NCBI RefSeq assembly: GCF_900142215.1
Contig: NZ_FRAC01000008.1
Span: forward strand, 346,878-410,877
Reading direction: 5' to 3'
From: Anaerocolumna jejuensis DSM 15929
GTDB taxonomy: Bacteria; Bacillota; Clostridia; Lachnospirales; Lachnospiraceae
DNA: 64,000 nucleotides
Part shown: positions 17,734 through 26,065 of the stretch, one piece after another
Layout of the letters: every line of letters starts with the position of its first letter
Position numbering within the stretch: the first letter of the stretch is position 1
Notes under the pieces: generated by a model
Seen by the model: only the letters and a program-made list of their open reading frames with translations
Databases searched by the model: none
Told to the model about the DNA's origin: nothing
Position numbers and translations under genes: made by a program

Positions 17734-18627
17734 TTATTCCTTCACTGAGCCCATTACTATTCCGGTTACAAAATAGCGTTGTAAAAACGGATAAATTAAC
17801 AGCAGCGGCACAGTGGATACCACTATCTTAGCGGAATTCATGGCCCTGTTTGACAGCTTTGCCATTTCTTCCAGCATTTCGGGATTGGTACTGTACATCT
17901 CTGAGAAATTAACGGTTAACTGCTGTATGTATGTCTGCAAGGGGTATTTCGTTGCCGTATTAATGTAAATCAGACCGCTGAAATAATCGTTCCAATGGGT
18001 CACAATACAGAATAGGGTTATGGTGGCGATGGCAGGCAATGAAACCGGCAAATATATTTTAAGCAGAACCTGCCATACAGTGGCACCGTCAACTGTGGCT
18101 GCTTCATCCAGGGATTTGGGCACCGCTTTAAAGAAATTCATCATCAATATTACATCGAATACAGGTACGGCATGGGGTAATATCAATGCCCAGATACTGT
18201 TTAATAAATGCAGGTTTTTAACGGTAATATACAAAGGTATTGTACCGCCGCTGAACAGCATGGCAATCATTAAGAGCATCATATATTTATCACGCTGCCT
18301 GAATTCATTTTTAGCCTTTGACAAGGGATAAGCCATAAGGATAACCAGGGTTAAATTTAATGCCGTTCCTAACACTACCCGAAGTACCGATATAAAAAAC
18401 GAACGCCAGAATTGAGCATCTTCCAGTATTTTGCTATAGGAGGCCAAATTAAAACCAACGGGCCAGAACCAAACGATATTTCCCGTAGCCGCTGCCTGAT
18501 TACTGAAGGAAACCGCTACTGTGTTGACCAACGGCAGCAGACAGGCAAGTGCAAACAGAATAATCACAATCCAGATAATAAAATCAGCGAGTATTCCGCC
18601 GATACTTTTCTTTCTATATTTACTCAT
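17734..18627 (-). CDS. Carbohydrate ABC transporter permease (LplC / YtcP type)
   Basis: A 297-residue inner-membrane permease with six predicted helices and the EAA loop DEAATVDGATVWQVLLKIYLP (shortened here as EAA...G...I...P) that contacts the ATPase. It ends in FVTGIVMGSVKE, the tail typical of LplC/YtcP permeases. It pairs with the LplB-type permease just upstream (17 bases) and the lipoprotein binding protein beyond it. No ATPase gene is in the locus; as usual for this class, a shared MsmX-type ATPase elsewhere is expected. Confidence 0.92.
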   Translation of the reverse strand: MSKYRKKSIGGILADFIIWIVIILFALACLLPLVNTVAVSFSNQAAATGNIVWFWPVGFNLASYSKILEDAQFWRSFFISVLRVVLGTALNLTLVILMAYPLSKAKNEFRQRDKYMMLLMIAMLFSGGTIPLYITVKNLHLLNSIWALILPHAVPVFDVILMMNFFKAVPKSLDEAATVDGATVWQVLLKIYLPVSLPAIATITLFCIVTHWNDYFSGLIYINTATKYPLQTYIQQLTVNFSEMYSTNPEMLEEMAKLSNRAMNSAKIVVSTVPLLLIYPFLQRYFVTGIVMGSVKE

Positions 18628-18644
18628 AATCTATTTTCCCTTCC

Positions 18645-19538
18645 CTAGAAAATCTGATAATTGGCGAATTTCTTCGCTAACAGGTTAGAGGACATAATCA
18701 GAATAAAGCCAATTACGGATTTCATTAATCCGACGGCAGTCGCAAGGCTATACTGCATGTCCACCAGTCCTATACGATACACATAGGTATCTATGATATC
18801 AGCAGTTTCGTAGACCAGGGGATTATATAAATTAAAGATCTGGTCAAAGCCGGCATTTAAAACCTTTCCTAAACTGAGTGCCGTCATGAGGACTATGGTA
18901 GGCGCAATGCCGGGCAATGTAACATGAATCATTTTATGGAACCTGTTGGCACCATCCAGGGAGGCAGCTTCGTACAGGCCCGGGTCAATTGCCGTTAAAG
19001 CGGCAAGATACACTACGGAATCAAAGCCGAATTCCTTCCAGGTGGAAGTTATGATCATGATGGGTCTGAACCAGGAATTGCTGGCAAGGAATATGATGGG
19101 ATCCCCTCCCAAAGCCTGAATGACAGAATTAACGGGACCGGTATAATCAAAAATATTTCTGACCACCGTTGCCAGAACTACCCAGGACAGGAAATGGGGC
19201 AGGTACACCAGGGTCTGTATGGTCTTTTTCATAGTCTTAAGACGTATTTCATTTAATAAAAGTGCAAAACCAATGGCAACAATCAAGCCCACTACAATTT
19301 TTTGAACAGCTATTATTAAGGTATTTGCAAAAATAAGCTTACTGTCAGGCAGATTAATCATATAGATAATATTATCAAGTCCGACCCATTTGGATTTAAA
19401 AAATCCTTTTGCAGGAACATATTTTTGAAAGGCCATCACTAATCCCAGCATGGGAATATAAGAAAATATCAGTAATACGATAGTTCCGGGCAGCAGCATC
19501 AAATGGTAATTAAACTGCTTGTATTTGTTCTTCAGCAT
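18645..19538 (-). CDS. Carbohydrate ABC transporter permease (LplB type)
   Basis: A 297-residue permease with six helices, beginning with a basic MLKNKYKQFNYHLMLLPG and carrying the EAA loop YEAASLDGANRFHKMIHVTL. The LplB family signature VGLDNIIYMI-like segment (about residue 50) and IDTYVYRIGLVDMQYSLATA near the end are present. It imports an oligosaccharide together with the LplC-type partner and the binding protein. A hairpin and two 78-bp repeats lie between it and the binding-protein gene upstream. Confidence 0.92.
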   Translation of the reverse strand: MLKNKYKQFNYHLMLLPGTIVLLIFSYIPMLGLVMAFQKYVPAKGFFKSKWVGLDNIIYMINLPDSKLIFANTLIIAVQKIVVGLIVAIGFALLLNEIRLKTMKKTIQTLVYLPHFLSWVVLATVVRNIFDYTGPVNSVIQALGGDPIIFLASNSWFRPIMIITSTWKEFGFDSVVYLAALTAIDPGLYEAASLDGANRFHKMIHVTLPGIAPTIVLMTALSLGKVLNAGFDQIFNLYNPLVYETADIIDTYVYRIGLVDMQYSLATAVGLMKSVIGFILIMSSNLLAKKFANYQIF

Positions 19539-19573
19539 TATAACCTCTTCCTTTTATATCATTTATTATATAA

Positions 19574-19601
19574 TCAGCTAATGTCATCAGACATTAGCTG
19601 A
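19574..19601 (-). terminator. Hairpin between binding protein and permease genes
   Basis: Twelve-base perfect arms (TCAGCTAATGTC / GACATTAGCTGA) with a four-base loop and no strong T run. Together with the repeats next to it, it probably lowers permease expression relative to the binding protein or protects the upstream mRNA end. Confidence 0.55.
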
Positions 19602-19610
19602 AATAGAATA

Positions 19611-19758
19611 GGTGTGAAAGAAAAGCACTTTCACATTCCATTATTTATGGCAGTACCGCAGACAAGTCTGCGGTATGCAACGGGAGCAGGTGTGAAAGAA
19701 AAGCACTTTCACATTCCATTATTTATGGCAGTACCGCAGACAAGTCTGCGGTATGCAA
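19611..19758. repeat. Two tandem copies of a 78-bp double-palindrome repeat
   Basis: Copy 1 (19611-19688) and copy 2 (19689-19758) are essentially identical apart from the 8-base linker missing from the second. Each holds two hairpins: GTGTGAAAG/CTTTCACA and TACCGCAGAC/GTCTGCGGTA. Diverged copies in the opposite orientation occur at 45790-45976. The layout resembles REP-type intergenic elements. Confidence 0.85.
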
Positions 19759-19768
19759 TTAAGTGTGA

Positions 19769-21472
19769 TTATTTTGAATTGACTGCGTCTGTGACTTCCT
19801 TCGTAATTTGTTCACCGCCCTGTGCTTTCCATGAGCTTACAAATTCATCAAAGTAATCAAGGGGCTTGTCACCAACAACAATTTTCAGAAGGGCTTCTTC
19901 CTCCAGCTTCTGTAAAATTCCCCATTTCAGAGACATACTTTCCGTTGTTCCAAAAAATACAGGGTCAACGGCCTTCAATCTGCTATCATCAGCTGCTTCC
20001 GAACCTACCATCCTTGCCATATAGGTCTTCCACTGGTCACCGGTGGCATTTTTAGGATCGGCCAGATACCCGGAAATGGTCTCATATAAACCGTATTCAA
20101 AGCTCATCAGGTTACTGGGGTCTATTTTTTTATCCAGAGCATCCTGTAAGTTTTTATGTGATATCGAAACTGCGTCATTATAGTCCACATTAATACTTAA
20201 GGGATTTGCCATTGCATGGACACCTGTTTCTGTCTGATACTTGGTCAATTCATTGTCTTTGCTGTCCTGATAACGGTTGTAATCAAAGATTACGCTTAAG
20301 CTCTTAGCCGTTATCTCCGGATATTCGAAGCCTTTTCTGACTACGATGTAGTTGCTGCAGGGGTTTTGGGAATAATAAGTCAACTCCCCGTTTTTATCAA
20401 GGGGGCATACATAGGGAACCCACTCTGCTTCTTTATTCATTTCATAGGAATCTCCCCTTGGCAGCCACCAGGGTCCAAATGCAGCGCCTGCTGTACCATT
20501 TACAATCAGAGAGGTGACATCATCGTATTCTCTTACTGCAAACTGTGTGTCAATTAATCCTTTGGAATACCAGTCGGATAAGACACCCAGGGCGGACTTC
20601 ATTTCCGGTGCTGTTGAACCGTAGTAAACTTCACCATTACCATTCTTCATCCATTGCTTGGGATAGGCAAAGAGAGAGGCAAACAGCGGGTCCCATGTAT
20701 AGGAACCTCCGTAGCTGCCGGCTATGGTTGGTAAGCCTACCAAGCCAATTGTTTTGCCTTTGCCGTTCCCGCCAGGGTCCTTTGTAACAAACTCACTTAA
20801 AATATGCTCTACATCCTCTAATGTTTTTGGCTCTGCAAGGCCCAGTTTGTCCATCCAGTCCTTACGAAGCCAGAGCAGTTTGTTGCTGCCTTCAATGGAA
20901 GTGCCGGGAATAGCCATAATCTTTCCGTCATAGGTCACCATACCCCATATTCTTCCATTATAAGAATCATAGATTTCTTTGATTTTATCACTCATACAAT
21001 TATTATGGACATCTGTCAAATCCTGAATCAGATCATTTTCCACCAGCTGGTCAAGGGTCGACAAATCATTTACAATCATAATGTCCGGCAGCTCACCGCT
21101 TGCAATTGCCAAAGAAACTTTTTGCTTGTAAGCGGTTGTTGTATTGGCTTCAAAGACATTTTCATTTTGTATATTCAATTTATCCAGCAGATATCTGGTA
21201 TAACCATTATTTTCATATGTATCCCCCTCCGCCATACGGGCCTCTGCTGTTGTTTCCTTTGCCATTGTATAGGTTATGGTTTTCGGGTATTTACCAAGAG
21301 GTGTTGTCTTAGCTTCCTCCATGTCCTTATCTGTTTCTGATTTCGGTGTATCCCCGCTTACATCCTTTGTTACATTCCCTCCATTACTTTCCTTGCTGCA
21401 GCCTGCCCCTCCTATTACCATGGCAAGGATTAAAATCCCCGTCAGAAGGAAACGCACTTTTTTACTTTTCAT
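19769..21472 (-). CDS. Extracellular sugar-binding lipoprotein, locus 1 (LplA-like)
   Basis: A 567-residue solute-binding protein. The start at 21470-21472 (AAAGGAG eight bases upstream) gives a signal peptide KKVRFLLTGILILAMVIGG ending in the lipobox GGAGC; upstream in-frame starts would bury it. After the lipid-anchored cysteine comes a Ser/Gly/Asn-rich linker and a large type-1 binding domain of the LplA family, with aromatic-rich segments (WLRKDWMDKLGL, GPWWLPRGDSYEMNKEAEW) typical of oligosaccharide binders. It feeds the two permeases downstream. The sugar cannot be told from sequence. Confidence 0.92.
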   Translation of the reverse strand: MKSKKVRFLLTGILILAMVIGGAGCSKESNGGNVTKDVSGDTPKSETDKDMEEAKTTPLGKYPKTITYTMAKETTAEARMAEGDTYENNGYTRYLLDKLNIQNENVFEANTTTAYKQKVSLAIASGELPDIMIVNDLSTLDQLVENDLIQDLTDVHNNCMSDKIKEIYDSYNGRIWGMVTYDGKIMAIPGTSIEGSNKLLWLRKDWMDKLGLAEPKTLEDVEHILSEFVTKDPGGNGKGKTIGLVGLPTIAGSYGGSYTWDPLFASLFAYPKQWMKNGNGEVYYGSTAPEMKSALGVLSDWYSKGLIDTQFAVREYDDVTSLIVNGTAGAAFGPWWLPRGDSYEMNKEAEWVPYVCPLDKNGELTYYSQNPCSNYIVVRKGFEYPEITAKSLSVIFDYNRYQDSKDNELTKYQTETGVHAMANPLSINVDYNDAVSISHKNLQDALDKKIDPSNLMSFEYGLYETISGYLADPKNATGDQWKTYMARMVGSEAADDSRLKAVDPVFFGTTESMSLKWGILQKLEEEALLKIVVGDKPLDYFDEFVSSWKAQGGEQITKEVTDAVNSK

Positions 21473-21623
21473 ACCTGATTCTCCTTTCATCTCCTGTACC
21501 CTCATACAGAATAATCTTAAGCACCTCTGCTTATTAATTAGTATAATTGCACAAAGGAAATGAGTAAATATCACATTTTTTAGATATATGTTTAGATTTT
21601 ATGATGTTTTCAAAACCGCCTTA

Positions 21624-23327
21624 TCAATTTTTTATATCATCCTGTTTATGTGCTGGTACTGCTATGGTTATACATGTCCCAACCCCGGGAGTGCTTACAA
21701 TGTTTACACCGTATTCCGTACCATAGTAAAGTTTAATCCGCTCATTTACATTTTTAAGGCCGTAACCTTTGGAATTGACCTCCAGGAGCTGCCGCAGCGT
21801 TTCTTTCTCAATGCCGGGACCATTGTCCTCTATTGCGAATGTAATAATATTGTTAGATATTTCCGCAGTAATATGCAATATTTTATCACCGCTTTTTCTG
21901 CAATCAAGGCCATGCTCTATGGCATTTTCCGCAATGGGCTGTAAGAGCAGTTTTATTATCTCGTACCGGTAAATCTCCTCATTAATATCATATACAGTAA
22001 TAAAGCTGCCTTCATGGAGAATGGACTGTATTTCGATATAGGATTTTGTGTTTTCCAGTTCCTCCCGGACACTTATGATATTATTGCCTCCGTTCAAGGC
22101 AGTGCGGTAAAACTTGGCAAGCAGCTGGGAGGTTCTGCTGATTTCCTCAGCGGATATCATGATAGCCTTCCAATTGATGGAGGACAGGACATTATAGAGA
22201 AAATGTGGATTGATTTGGGCCTGCAGGGCAATCATTTCTGCCTCTTTCTGCTGGATTTTACTCTGGTAGACTTCATTTATCAGGGTGTCTATTTTTAGAA
22301 TCATATGGTTAAAGCTGACCATCAGCTCCCCAATTTCATCTTTTCCATTGCTGGTTATAAGGCTCTTCATATTATTTTCATCGATTGCTTTCATATGGTG
22401 GGATAACAATTCTATCCGGCTTACGATGAGTTTGGAGAAAAGCATACTAAATGCCAGCAGCATAATAATACATATGCCGATTGCAAACAGCACTGCTTTC
22501 AGGATACTGCTTATATCAAAGTGTAAGGTAGCTACCGGTTTATAAAAGATAACTCTCCAGTCCGATTCGCCTAAGAGCTGATTTGTAACAATGTAATTCC
22601 TGGGGCTTTTCAATAATTGCTCCAACTCAAGCTTATACTTTCCATTTTTGCCCTTAAAATCCGCATAAGCATAGACAGCCTGTCCGCTGTTATCCACTAC
22701 ATACAGACCATAATTGTCCGTAATCTGGTTTAATTCTTTAAACAGGTTTTTATTTTTCAGGTATAAGCACAGATAATTGGAATTGGAACTCTGATATCCG
22801 ATTAATCTGCGTATGACAAACATACGGCCATTATCATATATCCAGGTATTTTCATAGTTTTCCTTAATGTTGCGGAACCAGGGCTGGGAATTTATATTTT
22901 CCAGCGGTAAAACCGTTGTTCCATGCCGCACTAAATTGCCGCTGTTATAAATCGTCACCTGGGTGATATCCGGCTGTAAGTACATCATGGAATTAAATAA
23001 AGGCTTTACAATATTGGTAAAGTTATAATACATATCATAGACAGTATCTTCGTAATCGCTGTTTAATACATTGATAATATTTTCATCAAAGGAAATATAG
23101 TCCGATACGCTGATTAGCTTGTTCATATTCCTGTCCGTCTGCCCCATTGCCTGTGTCACCAAATGTTTAATTGAGGTCTGGGATTGTTCAAGCAAGAGTT
23201 CTTTCGCCTGCCGGTAAGAGTGCAGCCCCAATACCGTAATTGGGATGACACTTAAGAAAATATAGGAAATCAAAAGCTTCTTCCGAAACTTCATATCCAG
23301 AAATTTTTGTATAATATATTGCAGCAT
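21624..23327 (-). CDS. Sensor histidine kinase (YesM-like), sugar locus 1
   Basis: A 567-residue membrane kinase: helix 1 (about 15-35), an extracellular Cache-like sensor domain (about 36-275), helix 2 (about 276-300), a HAMP domain, then the His_kinase motif AQINPHFLYNVLSSINWKA with the phospho-accepting histidine and an ATPase domain with NAIEHG and DNGPGIE. This is the 5TMR/YesM class that pairs with AraC-type regulators. The start ATG has GAGG ten bases upstream. It is the first gene of sugar locus 1 and is followed 151 bases later by the binding protein. Confidence 0.93.
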   Translation of the reverse strand: MLQYIIQKFLDMKFRKKLLISYIFLSVIPITVLGLHSYRQAKELLLEQSQTSIKHLVTQAMGQTDRNMNKLISVSDYISFDENIINVLNSDYEDTVYDMYYNFTNIVKPLFNSMMYLQPDITQVTIYNSGNLVRHGTTVLPLENINSQPWFRNIKENYENTWIYDNGRMFVIRRLIGYQSSNSNYLCLYLKNKNLFKELNQITDNYGLYVVDNSGQAVYAYADFKGKNGKYKLELEQLLKSPRNYIVTNQLLGESDWRVIFYKPVATLHFDISSILKAVLFAIGICIIMLLAFSMLFSKLIVSRIELLSHHMKAIDENNMKSLITSNGKDEIGELMVSFNHMILKIDTLINEVYQSKIQQKEAEMIALQAQINPHFLYNVLSSINWKAIMISAEEISRTSQLLAKFYRTALNGGNNIISVREELENTKSYIEIQSILHEGSFITVYDINEEIYRYEIIKLLLQPIAENAIEHGLDCRKSGDKILHITAEISNNIITFAIEDNGPGIEKETLRQLLEVNSKGYGLKNVNERIKLYYGTEYGVNIVSTPGVGTCITIAVPAHKQDDIKN

Positions 23328-23435
23328 ATTTTTAATCCTCTGTTACTTTCACTGTTTGCTGTCCCCGCGCCATTCTTCCATTCGCCTGGTTTCGTTCTAA
23401 CCTTCATGCCTTTCTCAGTGCACCTCAATTTTGTG

Positions 23436-23870
23436 CCGAGGATTTCGCAAGCACAATTTGTGTGTGAAAATTGCTTTTTAATTTTCACACAAACAACCAT
23501 ACCGTCCCAACGCACCGCAAGATTGGGCCGAGGATTTCGCAGGCACAATCTTGTGTGTGAAAATTGCTTTTTAATTTTCACACAAACAACCATACCGTCC
23601 CAACGCACCGCAAGATTGGGCCGAGGATTTCGCAGGCACAATCTTGTGTGTGAAAATTGCTTTTTAATTTTCACACAAACAACCATACCGTCCCAACGCA
23701 CCGCAAGATTGGGCCGAGGATTTCGCAGGCACAATCTTGTGTGTGAAAATTGCTTTTTAATTTTCACACAAACAACCACACTTTCCCAACGCGCCGCAAG
23801 ATTGGGCCGAGGATTTCGCAGGCACAATCTTGTGTGTGAATTATGCTTTTCAATAATTCACACTAGACAC
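23436..23870. repeat. Tandem array of 93-bp palindromic repeats (about 4.7 units)
   Basis: Units begin at 23436, 23528, 23621, 23714 and 23807 (last one partial and diverged), period 92-93. Each holds hairpin A, TGTGTGAAAATT/AATTTTCACACA around GCTTTTT, and hairpin B, CAAGATTG/CAATCTTG with an inner GCC/GGC stem. The three middle units are almost identical. Because 93 is divisible by three, both strands show long open frames here, but these are artefacts of the repeat. It fills most of the 680-base gap between the kinase gene and the PHP phosphatase gene. Not a CRISPR: there are no unique spacers. Confidence 0.9.
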
Positions 23871-23925
23871 ATTGTATAGAGAGAATCACATTGTGTCAAT
23901 TAATATGTGCATATTCATAAAAAAC

Positions 23926-23953
23926 TTGACATAAAAACCGAAAATGCTATAAT
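23926..23953 (+). promoter_or_regulatory. Promoter of the PHP phosphatase gene
   Basis: TTGACA (23926-23931) and TATAAT (23948-23953), both perfect, with a 16-base spacer; 54 bases before the ATG. Confidence 0.8.
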
Positions 23954-24007
23954 ATCTACCATACCCTCGTACAAAATAATGAATAAATTTACCTGGAAAG
24001 GAAAATA

Positions 24008-24784
24008 ATGCGTACGAATTTTCATACCCATACCTACCGTTGCAAGCATGCCGTTGGGACAGAATTGGATTATGTAACGGAAGCTGTTAATAAGGGATTA
24101 TCCATTCTGGGCTTTTCAGACCACGGCCCCTTTAAGGATAACCGTTATGGCCTGCGTATGGATTTTAGCAGTCTGGAACCTTATATTGATACTGTGAACG
24201 AATTGAAAAGAACGAAAATGAATGAAATAACCATTTATTCCGGATTAGAAATCGAATATGATCCGAAGGATGAAGGCTATTATCAGGAATTACTTGCTGA
24301 TTACCGACTGGATTATCTGGCATTGGCACAGCACTTTTATGTAACGGATACCGGCAGTCCAATCAATATCTATTCTGTTACAGACACCGTCCAATACATC
24401 GATTATGCCAATTCCATCGTGAATGGTATGGCAACCGGATATTTTAAGTTTGTTGCTCATCCTGACATTATGTTTGTCAATGACCTTCCCTGGGATGATA
24501 ACTGTGAGATGGCCTGCGACATTATAATCTCCGCAGCCGCAGCAAATAATTATATTTTAGAATACAATGCCAACGGATACCGACGTGGCATTCATCAATT
24601 TACCGACGGAGAACGCCTGCAATACCCCCACCCGAAATTCTGGGAAAAGGCAGCAGGGACCTCTGTACCTGTAATTGTCGGCTCAGATTGTCATAATCCG
24701 GTTCAGATTTGGGATGAGCATATGGAATATGCCTGCAAGGCAGTTAAGGAATACAGGCTGAATGTAATTACTGATATATTTTAA
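24008..24784 (+). CDS. Histidinol-phosphatase HisJ family (PHP domain)
   Basis: A 258-residue PHP-domain phosphoesterase. Metal-binding motifs appear in order: NFHTHTYRCKHAVG (HxH), FSDHGPF, YSGLEIEYDP, VAHPDIMF and VGSDCHNP. This set fits the HisJ/HisK histidinol-phosphatase group, which removes phosphate from L-histidinol phosphate in histidine synthesis. hisH and hisF are 9 kb away on the other strand, so this could be the pathway's phosphatase, but the family also holds enzymes for other substrates. The ATG has AAAGGA upstream. It is probably monocistronic, ended by the hairpin at 24883. Confidence 0.82.
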   Translation: MRTNFHTHTYRCKHAVGTELDYVTEAVNKGLSILGFSDHGPFKDNRYGLRMDFSSLEPYIDTVNELKRTKMNEITIYSGLEIEYDPKDEGYYQELLADYRLDYLALAQHFYVTDTGSPINIYSVTDTVQYIDYANSIVNGMATGYFKFVAHPDIMFVNDLPWDDNCEMACDIIISAAAANNYILEYNANGYRRGIHQFTDGERLQYPHPKFWEKAAGTSVPVIVGSDCHNPVQIWDEHMEYACKAVKEYRLNVITDIF

Positions 24785-24882
24785 AATTTATTTCATATTG
24801 CTTAGAATTGGTATTTCTCATTCCAAAGGGATTCCCCTTTTAGGTATTTGACAAAACACGCGAAACGATAATGGAAGATAAT

Positions 24883-24922
24883 GGTACGCAAAAGCACCGG
24901 TTTCACTGGGTTTTTGCGTACC
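24883..24922 (+). terminator. Terminator after the PHP phosphatase gene
   Basis: Perfect 11-base arms GGTACGCAAAA / TTTTGCGTACC with an 18-base loop, followed by AATTTTTATATT. It lies inside the open frame of the following DUF4143 remnant, showing that the first part of that frame is not coding. Confidence 0.65.
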
Positions 24923-24934
24923 AATTTTTATATT

Positions 24935-25614
24935 CTCCCATTTCGAAAGGGGCTCTCGGCATTGCAGAGTTGGGCACTCTTTTTAGTGGTATAAATTATA
25001 AAGAGATATCCGGTGCTATTGATTCACTTAGATTTATGGATTTCATCACATCCGCCGCCGCCCTGTGCGGGCAGATGATGAATTATAAGACCATCTCTGA
25101 TGCTGCCGGAATTGATCAAGTTACCGCTAAAAACTGGCTCGGAATTTTAGAGAGACTGGGCATTGTGTTTTATCTCCATCCCTATTCCAACAATATGCTT
25201 AAACGGATGGTAACGAAACCAAAACTTTATTTCTATGACAGTGGTTTGGTGGCATACCTGACCAAATGGAGCGACAGCAATACTCTGATGAATGGTGCCA
25301 TGAGCGGCGCGATTCTTGAGAATTTTGTGGTATCTGAAATTGTCAAAAGCTATCAGAACTGTGGCCGAGAAGCTTACATTTATTACTATCGGGATAAGGA
25401 TACCAAGGAGATAGACATTCTGCTGGAGGACAGCGGTAAGTTATACCCCATGGAAATCAAGAAAACCGCAACTCCGCAAAGCCAGCTTACTCGAGTGTTT
25501 GGGGTAATTGATAAAGCGTCCTTAGAACGTGGAACGGGAGCGGTGCTTTGTACGACGGATAGATTGTCGGCATTTGACAGCCAGAATTTGATTGTGCCCA
25601 TATGGGGAATATAG
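24935..25614 (+). pseudogene. DUF4143 ATPase remnant, C-terminal half only
   Basis: The frame encodes the C-terminal DUF4143 part of an AAA-type ATPase (family of about 380-430 residues): FMDFITSAAALCGQMMNYKT, DAAGIDQVTAKNWLGILERLG, KPKLYFYDSGLVAYL and a nuclease-like fold end with EIDILLEDSGKLYPMEIKKTA. The N-terminal AAA domain with Walker A and B is missing. The open frame extends upstream to 24871 but that portion is a transcription terminator. No convincing ribosome binding site precedes the internal ATG at 25036. I read it as a truncated relic, with the PHP gene's terminator now abutting it. Confidence 0.75.
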
Positions 25615-25802
25615 AAGATACTGGTATCCGGCACCACTACGATAAGATATCATAAGCCTCTATAATAATTGAATCTTTCAACCATATTATAATCATAATC
25701 AATTCTATTGTCAATTGAATCAGTTTCTGAATCTGTAAATCAAAATGGGTATGCTGATAAACAAATAGCTAAATCGAACAAAATGTCAAAGATAAAAGCA
25801 CA

Positions 25803-25873
25803 AACTATAGCATCTGTTATAGTTGACATTTTCAACAAATATAACTATAATTGAGTTATTAGTTAACTAATAA
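25803..25873 (+). promoter_or_regulatory. Consensus promoter embedded in three palindromes, upstream of the amidohydrolase
   Basis: TTGACA (25823-25828) and TATAAT (25846-25851) with a 17-base spacer. An inverted repeat AACTATA/TATAGTT (25803-25824) runs into the -35 box, and a perfect 18-bp palindrome TTATTAGTTAACTAATAA (25856-25873) lies directly downstream of the -10 box where the transcript starts. This is a typical operator placement for a MarR- or TetR-like repressor. No candidate regulator gene is adjacent. The rest of the gap from 25615 is AT-rich with no other gene. Confidence 0.75.
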
Positions 25874-25898
25874 ATATTTAACGAGAGAAGGCTATCCT

Positions 25899-26012
25899 AT
25901 GCCATTAAATCCAGTTTTCAATGAATTGCTAAAAACAGATTTCTCAAATTTATATTCACCACTTAGTATCGACTTGGTATGTAAAAAATTAAGGGAAACC
26001 TTTAATCATTAA
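25899..26012 (+). pseudogene. Short 37-residue frame, possible N-terminal stub of an alpha/beta hydrolase
   Basis: An ATG with AGAAGG upstream opens MPLNPVFNELLKTDFSNLYS and stops after 37 codons at ETFNH. The start and the later SIDLVCKKLRETF segment resemble the N-terminal cap of hormone-sensitive-lipase-type acetyl esterases, which are about 300 residues long, so this may be the stump of a deleted gene. It could instead be a small leader peptide, since it is the first frame after the regulated promoter. The family link is from memory and weak. Confidence 0.4.
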
Positions 26013-26065
26013 CTTGGCTAGCGCAGAAACAACAAGCCATAATCGTAAACAGAGGAGTGTATACA

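Noticed and set aside
19569..19760. Insertion-sequence remnant between binding protein and permease genes
   Set aside because: No transposase coding or terminal inverted repeats; the palindromes are short internal stems of a REP-like unit.
23436..23870. Possible CRISPR array
   Set aside because: The whole 93-bp unit is repeated with no unique spacers and no cas genes are nearby.
23291..23879. Long open frames on both strands across the 93-bp array (178 and 190 codons)
   Set aside because: They arise because the repeat period is divisible by three and lacks stops; no ribosome binding site, and the sequence is palindromic DNA.
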